A stretch of 64,000 nt of DNA from Piscicola geometra (Eukaryota > Annelida > Clitellata > Hirudinida > Piscicolidae), in the NCBI GenBank assembly GCA_943735955.1, contig OX030965.1, positions 704,501 through 768,500 of the forward strand, in the 5' to 3' direction. The notes under the pieces are model-generated. The model did not search any database, was not told where the DNA came from, and saw nothing but the letters and a program-made list of their open reading frames with translations. A program made the translations under genes and the position numbers. Positions 21,240 through 57,270 of the stretch are shown here, one piece after another (the first letter of the stretch is position 1; each line of letters begins with the position of its first letter).

Positions 21240-21694
21240 GATTATATTGTTAAATTTCAATAATTTACTATACCTATACTTATCATTTATTGATCTATCA
21301 TTATTAATATTAATATCCAATTTTCCATAACCAAGTGGTCTTGAAGCCCGTCCGGGTCTACGCCACGTTAATAACACTCGTCGTTTTATTGTATTGTGAG
21401 GTAGAGAAGAAACTCATTGAATCGGTTCCAGGCTTGGCTGAGCTCAGGAGCCACCAGCTGAAGACACATGTCAAATGCATGTCCAACTACACTTTTATTT
21501 TTTCTATAAACGTTTATTTCCAGCATAAAACTTTTTAGAACCTGATATATCCTTATATCCGTTTCAAACAATTGCAGAACTTTATTCATGCCACTGCTGA
21601 AGCCCAGTGTAGTGTGGGTGGCACAATTATTTTTAATCATATTTAAAATATTATATAATAATAATAAATAATAACTATAATAATAATGAAGAGC

Positions 21695-21855
21695 AATATT
21701 ATAGTGGCGTATAACCCGAACGGGCTTCCAGGCCACCTAGGCTGCATATTTTCATTTGCGCCTTTGGGTTACTAGGACATTGGTTGCACTTGAACCTAGG
21801 ACCTTTCATTATTGGTCAAGCAGAGAATCGTTACCGACTCAGCTACCCATTATAT
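21695..21855 (-). mobile_element. tRNA-derived SINE, family 2
   Basis: On the minus strand: TAGCTGAGTCGG (A box) and CTAGGTTCAAGTGC (B box), then a body ending GCCCGTTCGGGTTATACGCC and a TTATTATT tail. Further copies at 43045-43215 (minus) and 62738-62875 (plus); tails only at 21325-21390 and 52977-53040. Confidence 0.75.
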
Positions 21856-22125
21856 TATATTAAGTAACCTTATTATCGTATAATTTGAAGAAATCAAAGT
21901 ATCTAATGATTTCTTTTTACTTGAAAACGCTGAGGCTAAAGCCTAAATCTTCGATTTTGTTTTTGGGTGAGGAGTGGTGGGTTTCATCAAAAGTACCAGC
22001 TTCATTATTAAATATTTATGAAATAACCTAGTAAACCATATTCCAAGTGAACGTAACAAATTTCCAATTTTTCGATTTTTTGCCTGCTGAAAAGCGAAAA
22101 TGTAGCGCGAAATATAGGAAAATTC
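21856..22125. repeat. dispersed GGGGAGGCATA repeat, partial copy
   Basis: 21965-22090 matches the second half of the 1455-1705 repeat (TCATCAAAAGTACC, ACCATATTCCAAGTG). The rest is non-coding. Confidence 0.55.
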
Positions 22126-22550
22126 TCTAAGCCTAACACTAACCTTAACACTAACCTTAACACTAACCTTAACACTAACCTTAACACTAACCTTAACACT
22201 AACCTTAACACTAACCTTAACACTAAGCCTAACACTAACCCTAACACTAACCTCAACACTAACCTTAACACTAACCTTAACACTAACCTTAACACTAACC
22301 TTAACACTAAGCCTAACACTAACCTTAACACTAACCTTAACACTAACCTTAACACTAAGCCTAACACTAACCCTAACACTAACCTCAACACTAACCTTAA
22401 CACTAACCCTAACACTAACCTTAACACTAACCTTAACACTAAACTTAACACTAACCTTAACACTAAGCCTAACACTAACCTTAACACTAACCCTAACACT
22501 AACCTTAACACTAACTCTAACACTAACCTTAACACTAACCCTTACACTAT
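22126..22550. repeat. 12-bp array CTTAACACTAAC
   Basis: About 35 copies of CTTAACACTAAC with CCTAACACTAAC variants. It looks like a stretched derivative of the CCCTAA telomere repeat. Leu-Val-Leu frames through it are artefacts. Confidence 0.93.
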
Positions 22551-23114
22551 CTCTACATTTTTTATTGGAACTAAAATAGAGATATTTCGCTTTTTAACCA
22601 TACTGATTTTCGCTGTTTCGCTTTCCGCATTTCATCTAAACCCACCCAATTAGCTCATAATAGATTTGATTTTTGCTTATAATACCGATGAATCAATGAT
22701 ACTAATAGGAAAAAAGTTATGATATATAATGACGATAATGATGAAATTATGTTAATGATGTTGCTTAAGTGCTTCCTAAAGGGCGTTATAAAAGTCATTA
22801 GTGATTGGATTGATTGGCTGATGATAGTGATGATGCTGGTGTTGATGATGATGATAAAAGGTCAAAAGATACGAACATAAGACTCTGGCCTCCATCTGGG
22901 AAGAAATAAGATTTAGTTGGAAGTCATCAATCACCATGTATCGTGAAGGACTCACCGTTCAAAATGAATGTTTATATTCGACCAAAGTCCGAAAGAGAAT
23001 GTTGGATCACGAGAAGTTTTCCGAGCTTATTGAGTTCTGAGGCTTGAAATCAACTGATAAAAGACTCGAAGATCCGGCCGGGAGGGGCTACAAACTTCCA
23101 ATGACGAAATCTTC
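22551..23114. other. no supportable feature
   Basis: Non-coding sequence with a GATGAT-rich patch at 22805-22855. Confidence 0.4.
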
Positions 23115-23216
23115 TCATGAAATTCTACTTTGCAGCTGAGCTGCTAATTTCAACGCTGACTGCTTGAGTTGCATTAAGTCCATTGTCCTGGTCTCATGCT
23201 CCAGGTATAAGCACAC
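23115..23216 (-). CDS. candidate terminal exon, coiled-coil-like
   Basis: After acceptor TTTAGGACAG the minus strand is open for 33 codons (VCLYLEHETRTMDLMQLKQS and onward to RIS) ending in TGA. It is helical and heptad-like. It could be the last exon of a gene lying to the right, but no partner exon was found. Confidence 0.25.
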   Translation of the reverse strand: MCLYLEHETRTMDLMQLKQSALKLAAQLQSRIS

Positions 23217-23320
23217 CTGTCCTAAATTATAAAGTACAAATAAAAAAGTGAGTAACGTCGTGTTCTATCTTCACACAGAATTATATACGCACACGCAAAC
23301 ACACACACAATTGTAAAATT

Positions 23321-23580
23321 GGGAGCGGGGATGGCTTAGATGGTAGACGTCTGACTTGCGACTCAAAGGTTGCCAGTTCGAATCTATGACAAGCAACCGT
23401 GAACTATCATATATCTAGTCTATATGATGCGGTGTTTGCGACGTATGCATTAAGAGATGTGTACGTCGTATGTAGTGGCGTCTTTGGCGCATAAGAACCA
23501 TCGTTCCTAAAAGCATTGTAACATGGCCTGCGTCTGTCAGGCTGTGAATAATACAGACCATTAAAAAGTATATATAAAAA
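23321..23580 (+). mobile_element. tRNA-derived SINE, family 1
   Basis: GATGGCTTAGATGGTAGACG (A box region) and GCCAGTTCGAATC (B box) 30-odd bases apart, then a body with ATATGATGCGGTGTTTGCG, GGCGCATAAGAACC and an A-rich end. A longer inverted copy lies at 58235-58455; 3' parts at 28515-28625 and 44470-44550. Confidence 0.75.
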
Positions 23581-23609
23581 AATATTAATACGTACTATTA
23601 AAAAATAAT

Positions 23610-24919
23610 TCAGCTTTTTGCCTGTGATAAGGAACTTTTCAGGTAACTTCTTCGTCTTACAGCAAGATGGTGCGCCATTACACCGGGCGCGTCAGACAGT
23701 CAGCTTGTTGAAGTAAGAGACACCTGCATTCATTCCCCAAATCTGTAGCCACAAACAGTGCAGATCTTAACCCATTGACTTCAAAATTTGAAGAGAAATG
23801 CAGCAGCGTGTCTACCAAACGAAAGTCACAACGTCAATGAACCGAAGGAGCGACTGATTACCGTCTGGAACGAATTCAATCAATCAATCAATCGAATCAA
23901 TTTCTATAGCGCTCTTTCCTCAAAATCAAGAGCACTGGTAAATAAATTTTTTAAACAAATATGTCTTCAGACCCTTACGAAAAGTAAATAATGATTTAGA
24001 AGTAGTTAAATAAGAAGGTAATGAGTTCCAAATATATGGACCTGCATAATGTGATGATAAATAGGAGAACGGCTAACGATTCTAGCAGCATAAATAAAAT
24101 GGTTTTAAAGTACTTTAAGGTAAATTATAATAGAGTGAATTACAATAGTCAATTCGAGATAGAAAAAGTGCAGAAACTAACATCTTTAAAGAAGGGTCAT
24201 CTAAGTAAAGTAATAATTGTCTGAAAATAGCAAGATTTAGGAACAAATAGAATTTGGTTTGATAAGGTTAGTTTTGAGTCAGAAATAAATCCTAAGCTAT
24301 GACTATGATTAGATGGAACAACAGTATGATTGGAAAAATTAGATGGATCATTAATAAGTTTACCATTTTATCAATAAATAATAGTTCAAATTTTAGTGGA
24401 TTCAATTTTAAAGACATTGAGTTAGACCAGTTTTCAATAGATAATAGACATAAACATAGTCATGTGTAGAAGATTCGTTCTGACAGTCTGTCCTTCATCT
24501 GCAGAGCTCATCTGCCTTGTAAAGTCGGTAGCCAGTGGGAGCTTGCAAGCTGTGCATTGGTGCTCAATTGGAACGAATTGAAGCAAAGCGTCATCGAGGA
24601 AGCTATTGACAACTGGCGCAAACGTCGAGCATTTGATTTGAGATATGAATCGCTATTTATTTTATAAATTCATTTTATTTATTTAATTTTTGGGAATTTT
24701 TATTATTATTATTTAGTTTAAACTTTAAAAATAGGTTTTTTCAAATTTCACACTTGTTTAAGTCTCAATAGATAAAAGTACTGAATATTCCAGAAAATAA
24801 AATGAATTTTATAAAATCTTATTTCTCATTCCTTCCTGAGTAAATTAGTGAAAAGAAATAATAAACCGAATAATATTTGACAAATATACAGTAGCATATT
24901 TTATTTGGTCCACAGTGTA
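23610..24919 (+). mobile_element. Tc1/mariner copy interrupted by a LINE
   Basis: Encodes FVLQQDGAPLHRARQTVSLL, then EMQQRVYQ and, after the insertion, ELKQSVIEEAIDNWRKRR-like residues. QQDGAP-H is the Tc1-group transposase block. The right end matches the copy at 51740-52327 (ATTTTATTTGG...CAGTGTA). The transposase is frame-broken. Confidence 0.82.
23876..24562 (-). mobile_element. 5'-truncated LINE inserted in the Tc1/mariner copy
   Basis: Begins CAATCAATCAATC and AGCGCTCTTTCC (tail, minus strand) and ends with the GGAAGC/AAGGCCTCAA-related segment found at 785-1047. GGAACGAATT occurs on both sides and once at the empty site 51984-51993, showing a 10-bp target duplication. Confidence 0.8.
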
Positions 24920-25232
24920 AGTAGACAAAAAGTTACTAAGTAGCAAAATATTAAAAACAGATATCATCATCAATTGTGCATTGTGTCATTTTTTCTGGTT
25001 CACATAATTAAGGCACATGTGTCAAACTCACGGCCTGTCATGACATTTAATGTGGCCGAAAAAGCTTGCAAACTTTGAGTTATACAGTTTATAATTGAAG
25101 GTTTATCTTACTTATGGTATCGATTTCAGTGTATTTATCAAATTTACTTCCAGACATTTCTATTTTTGATGCTTTTATGTGTTCGGAATGGCAACCTTTT
25201 TCGCTAGCCACAAGAGAAAAGTTTATGCGGAC

Positions 25233-27206
25233 TAGAGGTCGGACATGGACGATTTTTCATTCCCGGTCCCGTCCCGAACCCGATTTTTTTCTCGTCCTGT
25301 TCTCCGATGGGCCATTAGAATTTTGCGTCCCGTTCTGTCCTGATCCCGCAACTCAATTTTCGGTCTCGACCCGTTCCGAAACTTGCATATTTTTTATCCA
25401 TTTTCACTGCCGTTTTCACTGGTCCCTAACTTGGTACTAGCATTTCTTAAAATTTATTATTTGAAAGACAGAGAATATTTCTTTTAATGAAGTGAGAAAA
25501 CACTATTTATTGAACTGACAGTATTGAAGTTTGTCATTCTTTTTGAGTAATTCAATCATTTCTTTAGTGCTTTTCACACGGGTTAGACCGTTAAAAGTTT
25601 TAGCCTTCCAATTAGATGCTCTTTAGTCTGAAGTTAAACGACCACATGTTGAAAAATCTCGTTCACAGGGAATAGAACTTGCAAGTATACTAAACAAAAT
25701 TTTGGCAACTTATTTTAGTATTGGAAAATTGCTCATTTTACTCCAATAAAATAAAACATCTTCATAATCTTCTATTTTTTGGGACGTAATTGTGAATATT
25801 TGTACAATTCATCCTTTTCTGAATTTTTTCCTTCGTTCATTATTATTGATTCCTCAATAATGTTAGAAATATCTTTTTTACAATATTCTTATTCTCCACA
25901 ACTGCACAAATAAAATCGTTCGTATAACTTAATAGTATAAAAATTGTATTATAATTTTTACGTTATAAAAAATAACATATTGGTTATAAATAACCATCAT
26001 TTGTTTTATTTCTCAACGGCACTGCAGCTTGGTCTGTCAGTACAAAATAGAATTAAATTTTCTCTGATAAATGTCTTGTTGTTTATTTCTTTTTCTATCC
26101 TAAACCTTTTTCCTATTATTCTTTCATACTGGGGATGCAACAGACATGCTGCCATATGATTAAGATCAATGGGCATCTTTTCTTTTGTCGAAATGATCAA
26201 CTGAGCAATCAACTAGAAATTAATAATTCAAATTCAAAGTATGAATTTATGGAAGAAAAATAATATAACTGAACAATAGGATTTTAACTGACAAGTTTTC
26301 ATCATCACCCATTTGTTCGAACCTCCCTAATGTTTAGACTCACCATTGCAATTTTAAATGTAGTGTTGAAGATTTTGAAATTGACAATGCATGGTGGCTT
26401 TGTTATACATTTCGATTACATTTAATACTTATTTTAAGTACGGAGTATCGATGAAATAGAGATTTCCAAACTAAGGGGTTTGCTGAGTATTAATTGTTAA
26501 AGAATCCAATATCAATAACTGTTATTCCCGTTTTTCCCGTTCCAGTCAGATTGGGTACCCGGTCCGACCTCCAATGCAGACGGAAGACTGTTTCAAGGAA
26601 AATGGACAAGAGAATACTTTGAGAAGCAACCCCGTTATTTCTTTTGTGTTAAGACATTTTTTTGTATATTATGCAAATAAACTTTTCTCCCTATTTTATA
26701 AAATTTTAATAACTCTATAACTTTTTTAATAATTTATAAATATATTAATTTTGTCTTTGTGTTGAATGGTGAAAACATTTTATAGCAAATTTAAAAAAAA
26801 CGAAAACTGCCATCTTTTTATTCGAGGCTGGATACGCCCATGATCATCACCCATTTGTTCCACTCCTCTGGTATTTGGACTCAGCATTGAAACTTCAAAT
26901 GTTATGTTGGAGACTTTGACATTAACAAAGCAATGAATGGCTTCGTTATACATTACTATTGCATTTAATATTTCTTTCAAGTACGTATGAAATAGAGATT
27001 TCCATACTTTGAAGTTTGCTGAAGAATAATTTCTGAAAAATCCAATCCCAATAACTTTGATTCCCTTTTTCCCGTTCCCGATTTAAATGTTGATTCCCGT
27101 TTCCGTTTTGATCCCGAAAACCTATTCCCGGTTCCCAACTTTTGCCGTCCCAAAATTTTTTTTTCTTGTTTCCGTGGGTACGTGGTTTGACCTGATCTGA
27201 CCTCTA
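25233..27206 (-). mobile_element. hAT-like element with CCCGTTCCCG-rich ends
   Basis: Ends TAGAGGTCGGAC and (reverse) TAGAGGTCAGATC. Flanking octamers ATGCGGAC/GTGGGGAT are only weakly alike. Minus-strand pieces such as 26006-26212 (PIDLNHMAACLLHPQYERI) resemble hAT transposase. Subterminal regions are full of TCCCGTTCCCG. Copies at 42453-43775 and 60808-61330. Confidence 0.6.
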
Positions 27207-27371
27207 GTGGGGATACAGTATGTATGTATATATGTAGCTTAGCTATGAATTTTCATTTAAATTATAGGTGAGATGTAAAATTAAATAATATATATTTCTC
27301 TCCCTCAATCTTATCCCACCACTTCATCCCCAATCCCACCACATAATTTTTCCCTCTAAAGAACCAATTTA

Positions 27372-28530
27372 ATCAACCAATCAATCACCTATTATTTTTA
27401 TAGCGCCCATGGCAAAGTGAACAAGAGTGCTTAGCCACCACGTTCTGAACAAGTACGTCTCAGGCCTTAACGGAAAGTTATGAGTAACTTAGTTGAAGTG
27501 AAGAGGGTAAAGAATTCCTTAAAAGAGGACTGCAGTAAGAAAAAGAACGTTTAGCAAAAGAGTGTTGAACTGAAAAACGAAAAGAACGTTTGAAGGTAGA
27601 TGATCTTAGACTAGATTTAGGGGGATGTTTAATTAAATTGTTAAGATAAATTGGAGCAGTTATGAACTTTAAACATATTCAGGCATATTTTGAAAGTCAC
27701 TCTAGATCTCAAAGGTAACCAATGTAACAAACGAAGATAAAGAGAAATGGGAGAAACTTAGGAGCACGAGCACCAAGACGAGCAGCAAAATCAAAGACAA
27801 AAAGCTGCAAAGTAGGATAATCAAGAAAAGAAAGAAGCTGTTTAAAACGACGAATGTGGAAATAACAAGATTTAGAGACAGATAGAATTTGAGAAGCTAA
27901 AGACAGGTTAGAATCGAGAAAAAAACAAAGGCTACGTATAGAAGATGAAGGGTTTAAAGATAATGAAGAAGGAGGAGACAAAACTAAAGAAGAAAGGGAT
28001 AGTAAAAAAAATTTATTTTGATTTTTTATTGAAATAGATGAGATCAAATTTATCAGGGTTAAGCTTGAGACACATAGATAAAGCCAAAAAATCTCTAGAT
28101 TGAAGACAGAGTTATTTTATTAACAGCAATGTCAACGAAAGATGTATAAATATAGGAGTCATCAGCATAAATTTGACCATTTAAGGAAGATGAAGAAATA
28201 ATATTAGGTGGTTCCGAAGTGTGGAGAATAAAAAGTAAGGGTCCAAGAGCCCTGTGGAACACCACAAGATAAAGAAACAGACGAAGAACAGGAAGATTCT
28301 ATTGATGCATATGAAGTTCTCTCAGAAAGATATGATTTAAGCCAGTTAAGAGAAGATCCAGAAATATTAAAGAAAGAATCTAAAATATTTAGTAAAAGAT
28401 TATAATCAACAGTATCGAAAGCAGATGAAAAATCAAAGCATAAAAGAAGAATAGATGCATTGGAATCAGAAGTTAAAACAAGGTCATTATAAAAAAGCAG
28501 CTGCCCCCTAGCCCCCCTCCGCATCATGTA
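27372..28530 (-). mobile_element. LINE fragment: reverse transcriptase
   Basis: Minus strand 28527-28204 encodes LLCFDFSSAFDTVDYNLLL and CGVPQGS; 28047-27709 encodes SLCFFLDSNLSLASQI and FHIRRFKQLLSFLDYPTLQL. The left end has the AATCAATCA and TATAGCGCCC tail. These are fingers, palm and thumb motifs of a CR1/L2-type reverse transcriptase, frame-broken. Confidence 0.8.
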
Positions 28531-28741
28531 CCTAGTGTATATGATGCGGTGTTTAACGACCTATATCGTGTGAGTGGTGCCTCAGTTGTATGCCTTGGCG
28601 CATTATAAATAGGTATTATTATTAGTATTTATTAATTGAAAACAGAAATTGTGATTGAAAGTTGATTGAGTGAAGAGAAACTAGTTGATTTGGTGCCGAG
28701 AGGGTTGATTGGGTGTTGAAAAAATGATTGAAAAATTATTA

Positions 28742-28996
28742 GGTGCTGAGAGGGCAGGAAGAGTGGTTGAGGGTGGTTGAAGGTTGATAGAGGGCAGGAA
28801 GAGTGGTTGAGGGTGGTTGAAGGTTGATAGAGGGCAGGAAGAGTGGTTGAGGGTGGTTGAAGGTTGATAGAGGGCAGGAAGGGTGGTTGAGGGTGGTTGA
28901 AAGTTGATAGAGGGCAGGAAGAGTGGTTGAGGGTGGTTGAAGGTTGATAGAGGGCAGGAAGAGTGGTTGAGGGTGGTTGAACGTTGATAGAGGGCA
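28742..28996. repeat. 40-bp tandem array
   Basis: Six and a half copies of a 40-bp unit starting AGGTTGATAGAGGGCAGGAA. Confidence 0.95.
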
Positions 28997-29490
28997 GCAA
29001 TATCTTCGGAACTTCACTTGCTAACAAACAGTTTTGAAATTAGCATGAAACCCCGCTTTAGGAAAGGTTTTTCAAATCTTCGATTTCTTTTGAGTGTAAG
29101 CAAAGATCACAGACGTCTTCAGTTCACGTTTCAAAAAAATTATGTCGCTTTTTAATTTAAAACGTTTAAAATCATTTATGTATTCACTCATTCATTCATT
29201 TGATTTGTTGCTCACCCATTTCTTTGTTCATTTATGGGTTTATTAGTTTGTTCCTTCAGCTGCTATTTATTATTTTTTTATGGGTTTTTTTGCTTATTCA
29301 AACTTACATATTTTAAAAGATTCATGTTCAAAACTAAAGAATTGTGCAAATCAATAATACAAACATTATGAAATGTCTGCAAATAGACAGCAACAGGTGA
29401 TATAAGTAGAAGCAATCTCTTGAATCCTCCCCTTCCTCGTCATCATAGTGCTGTTTCCATCTCTCTTTCTCTCATTCTCTCCTTTTTCGT
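28997..29490. other. upstream region of the channel gene
   Basis: AT-rich, with ATTCATT short repeats and a CTCTCTTTCTCTC pyrimidine tract before the TATA box. No gene. Confidence 0.4.
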
Positions 29491-29493
29491 ACA

Positions 29494-29503
29494 TATATAA
29501 AAA
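29494..29503 (+). promoter_or_regulatory. TATA box of the channel gene
   Basis: TATATAAAAA lies 25-34 bases before the start codon at 29528, after a pyrimidine-rich stretch. If transcription starts about 30 bases downstream of the TATA box, as usual, the 5' leader is only a few bases long. The first coding exon (signal peptide) follows directly. No other promoter elements were identified. Confidence 0.5.
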
Positions 29504-29527
29504 GCAAGACTTCACTTCTCCACAAAC

Positions 29528-54143
<24,616 letters not shown>

Positions 54144-55180
54144 ATGACAACTCTTTGAAAGCATCACTCAACTACACAGAAAATCTATCATATGAACATA
54201 TTTAAAGTGGTATGAACTCGTAGCATCAGTTTAAAATTATATTTCAATTTTTAAAGTAGATTTTATGTGTTCTCAAACTTGGAAATTGAATACAGTGGCA
54301 GAAAAAATTATCAAGAAGCGTTTTGAAGTGATCACAATACAATGTGTCTCCACTACAGATCCTACAGCCATGACGTCATTGACCAGATCTGGAAATGTAT
54401 TTCCAACCAAAAAAACTCTTCGTTTAGAGTTTTAACATTTGAAAACACACTTTTGTTGAAAATGTAATTGATGGTTAATACTAAGGGATTAATCTTTTTG
54501 TCTAATGACTTTTATTGAAACTATCGTTTGGTGTCGTTATATGCTATAGTTATTGGTACGTGACCTAGAATGAGTGCATATGCGATGGGGAGGGACTGAC
54601 TCATCGATCGTTTCAGCTTGTAACACCTGTCGCCCCATGTATAGCCCTAGTAGGTCCAAAGCTTCAAAATGATATCAAGTCGATGTTGTTTGTGAATTCA
54701 GCGTTTGATGCATCCTATATTTATTATTCGAAAAAGTAAAAGTAAATTCATTATCAAACTTTGTATAATACAAAGTTTGTTTATCCATTTTGTATAATAC
54801 AAAGTTTGTTTATCCATTTTGTATAATACAAAGTTTGTTTATCCATTTTGTATTCTTTTAACTTCTAAGCAATACGAAGTAGCATTAATTTTAATAATCA
54901 TGAATATTTTTTATTATTCTTGGGGATTATTTTAATTCACAATGAATATCAACCTAACTTTCTATATAAATAAAGAATGGGAAGTTAATTGTGCTAAGTA
55001 TCGTTGTGTTCAGTTGATATTGATGATGAGTTGTTTAGGCCAATAATTAGGATAAGCCTTTCGATGCAGGCTTTTTGAGAATGTTTCAGACTTGCGGTTC
55101 AATAAAAGACAAATCTATAATTTATTTTGGAGATTAATTTATTAGAGAATTGTTTTTTCCATTTTATAATTTAATTGCTC
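54144..55180 (+). other. 3' flank of the channel gene with polyA signals
   Basis: AT-rich non-coding sequence. AATAAA hexamers at about 54968 and 55090 could end the channel transcript. Three 30-bp repeats of a TACAAAGTTTGTTTATCC-type unit lie at 54757-54850. No gene seen. Confidence 0.35.
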
Positions 55181-55699
55181 ACCTGCAAACATAAGAAAAC
55201 AAGAAGATCAAGCTCCGTAAAACATCGTCTTTTTCATAGTTCAAATGAACCACACAATCTTTACATCGTAAGCTTCGAAACTAACACTCATTCAAGAAAC
55301 TACTCAAGCATTAACGTTATATTCTTATTTCTCATTCATAAGTTAAGGCGAACATGAAAATTAATTGAAAGCTTTTAGTTTCCATAGCAAGAAAGCATGT
55401 ACTCTGAACAAGAGGTTTGTGATGTAGGAAAACCTTTTTATCCACCTAGATAAATGAACCCTTAAGTCACCAGGAAATAAAACTCCTCCAACAATACAAC
55501 ACCATTCTAACCTCAAATAAACTGCTCTTCAAGTTGTAAAAAAACAACAAAACCTTGCATTTGAAAGCACAACATAGAAACAAGCTTTCAAATGAACTAG
55601 GATACATTTCTAGACACAGCATGAACAAAAGCACCAAGGAAGATCAGGAAAGTTGGATATCGAAGAAACCCCCTTTATTCAATCTTCACATTAAAGTAT

Positions 55700-56293
55700 A
55701 TGATGCAATTTATATCAAAATCTATTGAAAAAGTAAAAGAACTTTTTGGAAATAAAAATATTGAAAATAAAAATTCAAAGTCTGAGCTCATAAAAGAAGA
55801 CAACGTTTCTATTTCAACAACGAAAAAACACACTAAGCAGCACATACAGCTTCAAAACAGTTTTTTTCCTGTCTTCGAAAAAGATTTTTATACCACGAAC
55901 ATCCAACCGTGTGCCAAAAGCATCCAAAAATTCCCTACCCATCCTCATCAGCACTATTTCTTCTCGCCTCTTCAACAATGCAAATGTTCCCAAAAAAACA
56001 AAGAGATAAACTGGAGTGGAAAAGCAAACTTGGATGAGAGAGGTGGATTTCCTTGCACAGAATTTTGTTTACGAAGGAAGAAAAGCAATAAAGTTGTCAA
56101 GTTGAAAGCCAATTGCAGTTTGTTTTGCCATCCAGCAAATAAGCCATTCAAACAGCACCAGCTACAAAAGCAGCATCTAAAACACCGACGACACCCGCTT
56201 CAAGCAGGCAGCTTCGTCGAAGGGGACTCCGGAGTGCACGAGCTTGATTTCATTTCCAACCAGGTCCAACTCACATCATTGAATGGTTGCTAG
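55700..56293 (+). CDS. open frame of 197 codons, hypothetical
   Basis: Opens MMQFISKSIEKVKELFG and ends in a TAG. Lys/Asn/Gln-rich with eight Cys in the C-terminal half (CKCSQK, FPCTEFCLRRKK, NCSLFCHPANKPF). It is not a simple repeat and matches no family I know. Composition resembles the exons at 62291-63137, so it may be an upstream exon of the same gene or a separate small gene. Possible acceptor at about 55697 (ATTAAAG). Confidence 0.35.
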   Translation: MMQFISKSIEKVKELFGNKNIENKNSKSELIKEDNVSISTTKKHTKQHIQLQNSFFPVFEKDFYTTNIQPCAKSIQKFPTHPHQHYFFSPLQQCKCSQKNKEINWSGKANLDERGGFPCTEFCLRRKKSNKVVKLKANCSLFCHPANKPFKQHQLQKQHLKHRRHPLQAGSFVEGDSGVHELDFISNQVQLTSLNGC

Positions 56294-56409
56294 CTACTCT
56301 GAAAACAGCAAATATGCGTATATTATATTATTCGTGAAAATATGTTATTTACCGTGAATGTTCAAGTTTAGGGGGCTTTAAAAACTTATTAAAACATTTC
56401 TGTTACAGG

Positions 56410-56480
56410 TTTTTATGGTATAACGGTTAGCATCCTAGGCTTTGGGTTTTGTGATCCAAGTTCAAACGGCAAAGCCTACT
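56410..56480 (+). mobile_element. tRNA-like sequence, SINE head or tRNA pseudogene
   Basis: ATGGTATAACGGTTAGCATC (A-box-like) and CCAAGTTCAAACGG (B-box-like) at tRNA spacing. No acceptor-stem pairing was evident, so it is not called as a tRNA. Confidence 0.4.
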
Positions 56481-56609
56481 TTTTTGAAATTATAACAAAT
56501 ATTTACGAGAATCATATATTCATATATTTAATTCTTTTGACATTTTTGGATAAATTAAATATTATAAAAATATTGTTTTTAATTGTTTTCACTAATATTT
56601 AGATGCATG

Positions 56610-56725
56610 GGTTAGAGTTAAAACAGGGTTAGGTGTTAAGGGTTAGGTTTATGGGTTGAGGATTAGGGTTAGGGTTAGGGTTAAAGTTAGGGTTAAGGTA
56701 AAGGTTAGTTTTAGGGTTGAATAAT
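56610..56725. repeat. interstitial TTAGGG-like tract
   Basis: Mixed GGGTTAGGGTTAGGG and degenerate GGTTAAGG units. Smaller tracts at 11612, 15955 and 60525. TTAGGG is the common animal telomere repeat. Confidence 0.75.
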
Positions 56726-56984
56726 AATAATAATAATGGTAAGTGAATACATAAATAAATAAGAAATAATTTAAATACTAAAAATTAAAATAATTAATTT
56801 AAATAATAAAATATAAATATACAAACCTATTCGTGTATACGTTACAGGCAATGCCTAAAATTTTGAGGCAATCTATGAAATGCCTAATTTGATCAGTTTA
56901 ATAGTTTATTGCAAAATGTTAAATATGAATGTCACTTCATTTAATAATTCAGAAACTAAAAAAAAACAGAGGATGAAGGAAGGT

Positions 56985-57270
56985 AAGTGGGGACTTGTTG
57001 AAGTCGGTGAAAAGCAGAAGAAGAGAATAGGTGATGAATTGGTTTTATAAAATATTAGAAGGAAGTGAGATGCCGAAAAGTTAGAGGTATAGTCGGGTCG
57101 TCGGGATTCATAAAGGAGGTGGATGGAAGGAGTCCTTGTTTACCAGAAGAAAGATCTGAAGATGGAAGAAGTGGTGCTGAGAAATGTGGATGCGATTAGG
57201 AGAAGACAGAAAGAGAGGAGAGAAAATAGGAGATGAAGATATGGAGTGTCAAGACAAAGGCACTATAAAG
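56985..57270 (+). mobile_element. LINE 3' end fragment
   Basis: GATGGAAGAAGTGGTGCTGA and ATGGAGTGTCAAGACAAAGG match the end of the LINE at 40690-40855. Confidence 0.65.

Noticed and set aside
21386..21736. 116-codon frame on the minus strand
   Set aside because: Composed of SINE and AT-rich sequence; no motif or splice support.
22008..22535. 175-codon Leu-Val-Leu frame on the minus strand
   Set aside because: 12-bp tandem array translation, not a membrane protein.
28632..29027. 131-codon Pro/Ser/Thr-rich frame on the minus strand
   Set aside because: Arises from the 40-bp array; no splice or start context.
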